Assembly (NCBI GenBank): GCA_038142205.1
Contig: JAYQJO010000001.1
Coordinates: 682,001-746,000, forward strand
DNA length: 64,000 bases
Direction: 5' to 3'
Source: UBA7359 sp038142205
GTDB lineage: Bacteria; Pseudomonadota; Gammaproteobacteria; Eutrophobiales; Eutrophobiaceae
Shown here: piece by piece, positions 56,968 through 64,000 of the stretch
Numbering within the stretch: the stretch's first letter is position 1
Layout: the number at the start of each line of letters is the position of its first letter
Notes under the pieces: model-generated
What the model was told of the DNA's origin: nothing
Database searches by the model: none
The model's input: the letters and a program-made list of their open reading frames with translations, nothing else
Translations under genes and position numbers: made by a program

Positions 56968-59900
56968 TTATGTCAGCTCAAATGACTCTACCATGTTTGA
57001 TTCAGTAAGATTTTTCTGAATTTCTCCGACAAAATTGCCCAAGGTATAATCTGTTCCTGCAGTAATTGCATCAGTTAATAGCGTTGAGTCCTCTATGCCG
57101 TATGTAATGATTTTTATATTTTTTGATTTAATATATTGAAGTAAGGTTAGTTTTTCTTCTTGTTCTTCATTATCTGAGACACTGTTTTCTTCTGAATTTG
57201 GTGCAAGCACATCTGATAATTTTTGTAACTGTTCGGTATTTGCAATCAATAACTTTGATGTGGTTAAAGAACAATATTCAGATAAGTTTTCAATCGTGTT
57301 TAAATTCGAAAGCGAAACAGTAAAGCCGTGCGTTTTACGTAAAGTATCAATCAATGCCTGAGCACGTTTTTGATGCTTAATAAAAAGATCAAGTGGCACA
57401 TCCAATATTATTGATTTTCCGGGGCTGTATTTTTTTGTTTGCTGCAATATTTTTTGTAACCACTGGAATAATGCTATATCTGAAAACCACGATTCAGTTG
57501 CACTAACTAAAAAAAGATACTGACATTCACTGGTGCCACTTTCTGTAATTCTCAAGAATATTTGTCTGAGTACCCATTCATTTATTGCTTGTTGTAATGT
57601 AAGTGAAAAAGCAGAAGTGTCTGCTAAATATTCATTAAGCGCTTCATTTTCTGATAAAGCTTGAAGCCCTGTTTTATAAATTTCTCTGGGATCGCTTTCA
57701 TCTTCAAACATGGCAGTAACAGGTTGATACGTCTGAATGATTTTGTTTTCATCAATTAATTTATTGATTTGACTTTCGATTTCTTCAATCGAAGACTCGC
57801 TGTTTTCTTCGTTTTCATCTTCCTGCTTTGTTTTCTGAGCTGCTTTTTCATTAGCTTGCTTTTGCACTTCTTCCTGAAGTGCATTGCTATTTTTAGTTTC
57901 TTCTATTTTCGTTATCCGTGGAGTCACTTCTTTGTTATCAGCAGGTTTTTCTACTTCAGTATCTGGCTGATTTTTCTGATTAGTTTTGACCTCAGTCATC
58001 GCTTTTAATTCAGCTTCTAATTTTTCTTTTTGTTCTCTCGCTGCTCGCATTTCTGCTTCAGCTTCTTCCTTTGCTTTGGCAATTGCTTTTAATTCAGCTT
58101 CCATTTTTTCTTTTTCTTGCCGTGCCGCATTCATTTTTGCTTCAGCTTCGGCTTTTTCATTTTCTTCTTGTTCTGCTCGAAGAGCGACTTGGGCCTTTTC
58201 GGCCTCTTCTCTCGCTTTTAGTTGAGCTTGAAGTTTTTCTTTTTCTTCTTCGGCAGCTTTAATTTTCGCTTCAGCTTCAGCTTTTTCTTTTGCTTCCTGT
58301 TCTGCTCGAAGAGCGACTTGGGCCTTTTCGGCTTCTTCTCTCGCTTTTAGTTGAGCCTGAAGTTTTTCTTTTTCTTCTTCGGCAGCTTTAATTTTCGCTT
58401 CAGCTTCAGCTTTTTCTTTTGCTTCCTGTTCTGCTCGAAGAGCGACTTGGGCCTTTTCAGCTTCTTCTCTCGCTTTTAGTTGAGCCTGAAGTTTTTCTTT
58501 TTCTTCTTCGGCAGCTTTAATTTTCGCTTCAGCTTCAGCTTTTTCTTTTGCCTCTTGTTCTTCTTGTATAGCAGCTTGTGCTTTCGCTTGTTCTTCTCTC
58601 GCTTTTAATTCAGCTTCAAGCTTTTCTTTTTCTTCTTCGGCAGCTTTAATTTTCGCTTCAGCCTCAGCTTTTTCTTTTGCTTCTTGTTCAGCATGAGCAG
58701 CTTGTTCTTTCGCTTGTTCTTCTCTAGCTTTTAATTCGCCCTCAAGTTTTTCTTTTTCTTCTTCGGCAGCTTTAATTTTCGCTTCAGCTTCAGCTTTTTC
58801 TTTTGCCTCTTGTTCTTCTTGTAGAGCAGCTTGTTCTTTCGCTTGTTCTTCTCTAGCTTTTAATTCGCCCTCAAGTTTTTCTTTTTCTTCTTCGGCAGCT
58901 TTAATATTCGCTTCAGCTTCAGCTTTTTCTTTTGCTTCCTGTTCAGCTTGTATAGCAGCCTGTGTTTTTTCAGCTTTTTCCTTTGCTTTTAATTCGGCCT
59001 CAAGTTTTTTCCTTGCTTCTTCGGCAGCTTTAATTTTCGCTTCAGCTTCGATTTTTTCTTTTTCTTCTTCGGTAGCTTTAATTTTCGCTTCAGCTTCGGC
59101 TTTTTCTTTTGCTTTTCGTTCAGCTTGTAGCGCGGATTGCGCTTTTTCAGCTTCTTCCTTTGCTTTTAATTTAGCTTCGAGTTTTTTCTTTTCCTCTTCT
59201 ATGGCCAGCATCTTTGCTTCAGCTTTTTCTTTCGCCTCCTGTTCTGCTTTCAAAGCTGCTTGCGCTTTTTCTGCTTCTTCTTTTGCTTTTAATTGAGTCT
59301 GGAGTTTTTCTTTTTCTGCTTCAGCCGCTTTAATTCTTGCTTCAGTCTCGGTTTTTTCTTTCGCTTTTTGCTCAGCTTTTAATGCAGCTTGTGCTTTTTC
59401 TGCTTCTTCCTTGCTTCTTAATTCTGCTTCAAGTTTTTCTTTTTCTTCTTCGGCGACTCTAATTCTCGCTTCAACTTCTTCTTTTTCTTTTAGAATGGCT
59501 TTAGACTTTTCTTCATTTTTTTCTGCCGATAAAGTTTCAGCTGCAATTGCATCATTTTGAGACTGTTCTACAAGCTCAGAGGGAGGGCATCTGAATCTTT
59601 CCATATGTAAAAGGAATTGCCTATTGAGCTACTAGCATTATCACATGCTGCAGATGCTATATAAATTAACTGTCCTGCTGTTTTATCAAATACCCCAAGT
59701 TTTAAAATACCTATGCTGACAGAAAAAACATATTTTTCTTCAGCGAACTTAAAAGTACTTTTTGCAAGATGATCACATAAACCTTGCATATTAAAACTCA
59801 GTGTTTCCAAATTAATCGGGTAATCAATTTGAATTCCAATTTCTGTATCACTAATTTTTGTAATATTTGGGTTGCATGCGCCTAATTTAAAAGTGTCATA

Positions 59901-60505
59901 ACTGTTTTTCGCAATGTGATTGATTAACCTGTCTTTGCCTATGACACCAACCTGTTCTTCAATAAGATCAAGATTGTCAGGTTTGATAATAATAAGTGCA
60001 CGCTCAGGAAGGTTTGAATCAAATGCTTTTTCAAGATTTTCATAAAATACTTCTTTGCTAAAAGAGCGGTTATGTTGTGTTAATTCCTGTTTTTTTTGGC
60101 GTTCAGCTTTTTTAGCTTCCCATGCATGGATGACGGATTGTTTTAATTTGTCTTTGGTTAGTGACTGTTTAGGTAGGTATTCATATATTCCCGTTTTTAA
60201 TGCGCGCACCGCAATTTCTTCAGTGCCTGCGCCTGTTAGCATTATTGTTGCGGGGAATGTGTTTTTTTGTGATGCTTATGGAGTACATCCAGTCCTGTTG
60301 TTCCAACGATCGATAAGTGATAATCAAGTAACAATACATCTATATCTGACCAGTTATAGCTATCATCAGGCACGCCTTCAAAAACCGGATCAAGTTCAAT
60401 AACTTCAGTGCCGGGTAAAAGCTTGCTGATAAATGTATTTATTAATTTACGATAATCAGAATTATCATCGATGATTAATATTTTTTCTAAATTAGAATCA
60501 GACAT
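56968..60505 (-). CDS. FimX-like REC / degenerate GGDEF / long coiled coil / degenerate EAL protein (two frameshifts)
   Basis: Three ORFs make one ~1179-residue protein once one base is added at each of two sites: A7 (T7 at 60262-60268), and a GGG run at 59581-59587, where the second site is less certain. Domains: REC (~1-125; acidic Asp13/14, phosphoacceptor Asp61 in LLLDYHL, LTGAG, YLPK) looks intact. A GGDEF-fold region (~140-305) lacks GGDEF (ISDTEIGIQID sits there). A Lys/Glu/Ala coiled coil spans ~312-838. An EAL-fold region (~920-1175) has YQPV and LRKTHGFTVSLSNL but lacks the EAL and DDFG catalytic motifs. This order equals FimX, a c-di-GMP effector, with an extra coiled-coil spacer. 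Cytoplasmic. Upstream is a cNMP-binding gene, downstream an exported Sel1 gene. Confidence 0.82.
58171..59070 (-). repeat. Seven tandem 129-nt repeats encoding a 43-residue coiled-coil unit
   Basis: Copies begin near 58171, 58300, 58429, 58558, 58687, 58813 and 58942. Steps are 129 nt, with one 126-nt step. The first three copies are nearly identical in DNA. Each unit is a Glu/Lys/Ala helix with the pattern KIKAAEEEKEKLEAELKAR. 43 residues equals three heptads plus two hendecads, which would give a nearly straight coil. Confidence 0.88.
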
Positions 60506-60559
60506 AAGTTATAAAAATTATTGTATATTTTATTACTTGTTTAAATAATTATTATTTAT

Positions 60560-61192
60560 TTAACTATCCATGTTTTTCATTTTTTCATTAGTCTCGGTTT
60601 GCCGACGATTAATGACGCTTAAAAATGCATGTGCAACATGTGGCACATGTTCAAAATAATGTGTCAGGTTTTTATAGGGTGCCGATAATAGTTCAGTTGG
60701 CACGGTAGTTCTGACAGAAGCGGTTCTAATGCCATCTTGAAAATAGCCCATCTCACCAACGGGCTCGACTGGGTCGACAAATGCGATATGAATTTCATTG
60801 CCATTATCACTTTTGGTAAACACTTCCAGTTTCCCGGATACGAGCACATAGAGCGTTGGATCATTTTCACCTTCCAAAATAAACTGTCGATTGGCTTCAA
60901 GGCTTATTTCTGTAAATTGATTACCTATTGCCGATAGTTCTGCTCGGTTAAGAGACTCAAAAACAGAACATAAGCCTAATTTGTCTGCACGTTGTTTACG
61001 TATTGCATTTGTTAACTCTTCTTCAGTAATCGTTTCTAACTCAATTAATAACTCACCAATGCGCTTTATTGGCTTGCCTTTTAATTTATCATCGCGTTTT
61101 TTATGCATTGCCATCCTGATCGAGCCAGGAGAACAAGGCAAATAGTCACCAAGTAGGCGTGGCCTGAGCTTATCTTGTTGATTTTCTACCAC
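60560..61192 (-). CDS. cNMP-binding domain protein with N-terminal MshEN-like motif
   Basis: This 210-residue protein is first in the operon. Residues 44-67 (RIGELLIELETITEEELTNA and on to Gln67) fit the 24-residue c-di-GMP-binding MshEN motif in spacing and key positions (Arg, Gly, Leu/Ile, Leu, Gln), except Glu where Gly is usual. A weaker first half-motif starts near LLGDYLP (13-19). Residues ~77-190 are a cyclic-nucleotide-binding domain, with phosphate-cassette GEMGYFQDGIRTASV (Glu147, Arg156). There is no DNA-binding domain. I infer a cytoplasmic sensor acting with the FimX-like protein. Confidence 0.83.
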   Translation of the reverse strand: MVENQQDKLRPRLLGDYLPCSPGSIRMAMHKKRDDKLKGKPIKRIGELLIELETITEEELTNAIRKQRADKLGLCSVFESLNRAELSAIGNQFTEISLEANRQFILEGENDPTLYVLVSGKLEVFTKSDNGNEIHIAFVDPVEPVGEMGYFQDGIRTASVRTTVPTELLSAPYKNLTHYFEHVPHVAHAFLSVINRRQTETNEKMKNMDS

Positions 61193-61471
61193 GGCAGCGG
61201 TTCCTTTGTAAGTTATTAAATACAGATGGAAATCTTAGAAGATACAGCGGCCGATAGCAAAAAATATTGATGTCGAAACGGGAGGTGATTCTCATTTTAT
61301 CTCATTGAAGATACGGCCAAAATAATATTTTGATGCTGGCTATTCTAACTTTACAAGACTTTGAGCTAGAGTAGGGATATTTGTGGCGTTTTGGATAGTA
61401 TCTTGACTCTTGCTAAACTAATAGGGGCTTCATGAGTCTTAAATTAATAATTATAAAAATTGGATAAGTAT

Positions 61472-61837
61472 ATGAAAAGAATTGTTTTAAGTGGAGTTTT
61501 GTCATTATTCACGTTACCGCTTTTTGCTGAAAAGCTGCCCGGACAACATGAATTAAAGCAAAATGAGCAGGGTGAGTATTATGTTGTTAATAAAGATAAC
61601 GTGAAAATGATCGAGGCCTCTATTTTAAAACTCGGTTATAACGGCAAGAGGATACTTGCCTGTATTAAACATGAATCAGTTGATACGGAGTTAAAGCGCT
61701 GGGTGTTCGTTGATATTAAGACGGGCGGGACGTTTGATACCTTAAACAAAGAAAACTGGCTTTATTTTAGAGATGAGGCTTACCCAGACTTAAAAGAAAT
61801 TACATTGAAGAGTTATCGTGATGAAGACTGCCCATAG
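61472..61837 (+). CDS. Hypothetical exported protein
   Basis: 121 residues from the ATG at 61472 (signal peptide VLSGVLSLFTLPLFA); an upstream TTG would add four residues. The mature part is a small alpha/beta domain with two Cys (LACIKHE, EDC near the end). Family not recognised. The ~280-nt region upstream (61193-61471) shows no gene. Confidence 0.7.
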   Translation: MKRIVLSGVLSLFTLPLFAEKLPGQHELKQNEQGEYYVVNKDNVKMIEASILKLGYNGKRILACIKHESVDTELKRWVFVDIKTGGTFDTLNKENWLYFRDEAYPDLKEITLKSYRDEDCP

Positions 61838-61849
61838 GTTTTAATCCTA

Positions 61850-62200
61850 ATGACAACAACCGAAATTGATTTTGCTTATTTCAAATTGCTTTTAGAGAAG
61901 AAACAGGATGAGATAAATGAAATTATTGAAACCGGTGATACGGCTGCTCAACCGGTTGAATTGGACCAGACCCGTGTAGGGCGTTTATCTAGGATGGATG
62001 CCTTGCAGGCGCAGGCTATGTCATTAGAGGCAAAACGTAGACGAGATATGGAGTTTGTTCGAATTAAATCCGCATTACAAAGGATTGAGCAGGAAACGTA
62101 TGGCAAATGCCTGGAATGCTCTGCCCCAGTTTCTCTTGCCCGTCTAGAAAACAATCCATCTGTGACATTATGTATTCACTGCGCTGAACGCCACGAATAA
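61850..62200 (+). CDS. DksA/TraR-type C4 zinc-finger protein
   Basis: 116 residues. A helical N-terminal half is followed by a zinc finger with Cys87, Cys90 (CLEC) and Cys108, Cys111 (CIHC). The TYGKCLECSAPVSLARLENNP pattern is typical. It is shorter than DksA (151), so it resembles TraR/YbiI-like members that may bind the RNA polymerase secondary channel. The role is an inference. Confidence 0.88.
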   Translation: MTTTEIDFAYFKLLLEKKQDEINEIIETGDTAAQPVELDQTRVGRLSRMDALQAQAMSLEAKRRRDMEFVRIKSALQRIEQETYGKCLECSAPVSLARLENNPSVTLCIHCAERHE

Positions 62201-62222
62201 AAAAGCCCAGACTAAGCAGGGC
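62199..62222 (-). terminator. Rho-independent terminator (stronger on the minus strand)
   Basis: GCCC and GGGC flank a 10-nt loop at 62205-62222. On the minus strand a T6 run follows, so it would end transcripts coming from the SDR gene. On the plus strand only a short CTTTA tail is seen. Confidence 0.6.
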
Positions 62223-62228
62223 CTTTAT

Positions 62229-62400
62229 CTCCATGGATGGAGTGTCAGAATTCTTGTTCCTGACGCCAACAGTAGGCGCTTTAAGCGAATTCTAAGCGCT
62301 TACATCCATGTAAGCGATGTCGCGTGAGGACACGATTACAGGACGTTCGAGTCTGGAACAGAGACCGATGAAGTCCGTAGTGACGTTAAGTCAGCTTTTT
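62229..62400 (+). other. Highly structured intergenic element with multiple GGA loops
   Basis: A ~170-nt non-coding stretch packed with inverted repeats: CTCCAT-GG-ATGGAG (62229-62242), GTCAG/CTGAC (62244-62264), CGCTTACAT-CC-ATGTAAGCG (62297-62316) and CGTG-AGGA-CACG (62323-62334). Further GGA motifs follow (CAGGACG, CTGGAAC). A weak TGAC-GTTAA-GTCA hairpin with T5 ends it at 62396-62400. Candidates are a CsrA/RsmA-binding sRNA on the plus strand, a structured 3' UTR of the SDR gene on the minus strand, or a dispersed palindromic repeat. Confidence 0.4.
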
Positions 62401-63217
62401 ATGCAGGGGAAGGATGCCAGCCAGCATCAGCCCATAATTCGCCGCTCACTGCTGAGTTAGAAATCATAAAGCATATAGCATCAGCGATTTCCTGTGGGCG
62501 AATCAAACGGCCTAATTGTGTATCGGGTAATACATATTTTTCGATATATTCTTCACCCATCGCTCTAACCATTGGTGTATCGGTAAATCCAGGATGAATA
62601 ACGCCACAACGAACGCCGTGGAAAATTGCTTCCTTTGTTAAAGTAGCGGCTGCGCCTTCAAGGCCTGCTTTAGTTGAAGCATAAGACACCTGGCCTTTAT
62701 TACCTTGAGATGAAATAGAACCAATAAACACAACCGTTCCGCGAACACCTTCATTCGGATGCCATTTCTTTAAACCTTGTTCCGCTCTATCTTCAGCAAT
62801 ATTCGCAATCATCTGCATCGCCCAGTAAATTGGTGCGATAAGATTAACATCAACGACCAGTTTGAAGTTTTCAATAGGGTAGATGTTTGCTTTTTTGGAC
62901 TCTTTATCGATTTTGATGGCTAATGAATCACGAGTAATGCCTGCAGCAGGAACACAAATACTGATCATGCCATGATCTTTTTCCATGGTAGAGAAGACTT
63001 CTTGACGAAATGCTTCATCAGTAACATTGCCTTGAAAAGGAATAGCGATTTCTGCGCCAGCCTCTTTGTTTACTTCTTCTGCTGCTTCTTTCACAGCATC
63101 TGTCATATCGACCATTGCAATTTTTTTGGCACCTTTGGCTGCAAGCTCAAATGATACGGCACGACCAATACCACTTGCGCCGCCCGTGATTAATGCGACT
63201 CTGTCTTTGATTTCCAT
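62399..63217 (-). CDS. Short-chain dehydrogenase/reductase (FabG/PhaB-like)
   Basis: 272-residue NAD(P)-dependent oxidoreductase: cofactor motif TGGASGIG (11-18), and active site Ser167/Ser169 with Tyr179 and Lys183 (VSYASTKAG). The C-terminal SGELWADAGW replaces the usual TGxxxxVDGG. Relatives reduce 3-oxoacyl thioesters; substrate uncertain. Confidence 0.9.
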   Translation of the reverse strand: MEIKDRVALITGGASGIGRAVSFELAAKGAKKIAMVDMTDAVKEAAEEVNKEAGAEIAIPFQGNVTDEAFRQEVFSTMEKDHGMISICVPAAGITRDSLAIKIDKESKKANIYPIENFKLVVDVNLIAPIYWAMQMIANIAEDRAEQGLKKWHPNEGVRGTVVFIGSISSQGNKGQVSYASTKAGLEGAAATLTKEAIFHGVRCGVIHPGFTDTPMVRAMGEEYIEKYVLPDTQLGRLIRPQEIADAICFMISNSAVSGELWADAGWHPSPA

Positions 63218-63388
63218 GATTGAACCTCTTAAATTGTAAAGGAAAAGGATATTAATGGAGATTGTAAAGCAAAAATTGTGCGCTGCAATATTTTATTTGA
63301 AGGATATTCCAAGTTATTTGTATTAGAAACAATAAGACCATATAAAAACAATAACTTATAATATAAGCATAAGCGTAATTTTTTCTCC

Positions 63389-64000
63389 TTAAATAGATTT
63401 AAATAACATGGCAACACCACAGAAAAACATCAGAAAAAGCGTATATTGTCGGAATTGTGCGGCATTAATATTTTCGAGGTGTTTCCTCGCCATAAATACG
63501 CCTAGAACAGCACCAGCGCCCAGTACCAATCCATATCCGGCAATCTGAATACTGAGTGCGCCAAAAGCTCCATAGCTTATGAGTTTGGTCAGTTGCATCA
63601 CAAATGAGTTAATTGCTTTCGTTGCAACAAGTTTTTCTTTTTCCAATCCATAACTCAGCATGAAAGGGTTATGTACCGGGCCGGTTGCACCAATCAGCCC
63701 GGATAGAAACGAAACACTGAAGCCGAGAGGGAAGAACCAGCGTAGTTTCATTTTCAAAGCCAGTTTTGTCTTACTCAGTTTATCTTGCAGTACATAGCTG
63801 ATTAGAAACAGGCCTAATACGATTTGTATGATCTTAATATCCATGCGTGTTAATAACCATGCGCCGATAATTGCACCGATAACACTACCGCTAAGCAAAT
63901 AGGGTATAACTTGCCAATCGACATGATGACGAAACAGAAATGCACGCGAAGGGTTAGCAACTAATGCCGCAACGGAAATAACGGGAGCGTCCATTTGTGC
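63389..64000 (-). CDS. TauE/SafE-family sulfite exporter-like permease (5' partial)
   Basis: The frame is open to the right edge, so the N terminus is outside the window; about 203 codons are visible. There are six to seven hydrophobic segments. GSVIGAIIGAWLLTRMDIKIIQIVLGLFL and SFLSGLIGATGPVHNPFML match the TauE/SafE duplicated core. Family members export sulfite or organosulfonates; the substrate here is not determined. Confidence 0.88.
   Translation of the reverse strand, partial: AQMDAPVISVAALVANPSRAFLFRHHVDWQVIPYLLSGSVIGAIIGAWLLTRMDIKIIQIVLGLFLISYVLQDKLSKTKLALKMKLRWFFPLGFSVSFLSGLIGATGPVHNPFMLSYGLEKEKLVATKAINSFVMQLTKLISYGAFGALSIQIAGYGLVLGAGAVLGVFMARKHLENINAAQFRQYTLFLMFFCGVAMLFKSI

Noticed and set aside
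57769..58262. Plus-strand ORFs within the coiled-coil gene
   Set aside because: They are Phe/Ser/Leu-rich antisense shadows of Glu/Lys/Ala codons in the minus-strand gene.

Overview
The window looks like chromosomal DNA from an AT-rich gammaproteobacterium. The main evidence is the syntenic run tRNA-Leu, tig, clpP, clpX, lon, hupB, tRNA-Val, tRNA-Asp, ppiD, together with mlaFED, darP, sohB, avtA, gor and fabI. The genus cannot be settled from sequence alone. No prophage, insertion sequence, CRISPR array, integrase or attachment site was seen.

Layout. 1-4405: a secreted protein with calcium-binding-type Asp/Asn repeats (5' end outside the window), a small exported protein, a large exported beta-barrel-like protein and a Cys-rich exported peptide. 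4557-13225: proteostasis block (trigger factor, ClpXP, Lon with a heat-shock-type promoter, HU, PpiD) with three tRNAs. 13273-22093: a dicarboxylate symporter, FabI, and a peptide-type ABC transporter operon containing a YciA-like thioesterase. 22135-30800: small exported and membrane proteins, an SLC13 transporter, DarP, a GNAT enzyme, a methyltransferase, DUF805, glutathione reductase, a GST, and a TVP38/FAD-oxidoreductase pair. 31520-34226: Mla phospholipid-trafficking genes, with mlaC facing mlaFED. 34301-37662: a giant Sel1-repeat protein. 38236-43009: a PEP mutase/isocitrate lyase-family enzyme, a DUF3311/SSS symporter pair, a K+ channel, DUF2237 and a Y-family polymerase. 43074-48042: a TetR / RND / outer-membrane-lipoprotein-sorting / barrel operon. 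48135-56105: DUF2333, GST, SRPBCC, YVTN propeller, glycerate kinase, AvtA and SohB. 56216-61192: a three-gene signalling operon. 61472-64000: a small exported protein, a DksA/TraR zinc-finger protein, a structured intergenic element, a short-chain dehydrogenase and a TauE-like permease.

The most novel-looking locus is 56216-61192 on the minus strand. It encodes (i) a cyclic-nucleotide-binding domain behind a sequence resembling the c-di-GMP-binding MshEN motif, (ii) a FimX-like protein with an intact receiver, a degenerate GGDEF, more than 500 residues of Lys/Glu/Ala coiled coil built from 43-residue repeats, and a degenerate EAL, and (iii) an exported Sel1-repeat protein. I infer a non-catalytic c-di-GMP/cNMP-responsive signalling module.

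Data quality matters here. Seven or eight apparent one-base deletions, nearly all in homopolymers, break six genes (DAACS symporter, ABC permease, FAD oxidoreductase, mlaF, giant Sel1 gene, FimX-like gene). Two more genes or segments carry in-frame stops inside otherwise conserved sequence. In every frameshifted gene, adding back one base per site restores a full-length family member. These are therefore annotated as single genes with suspected sequencing or assembly indels, not as split genes.
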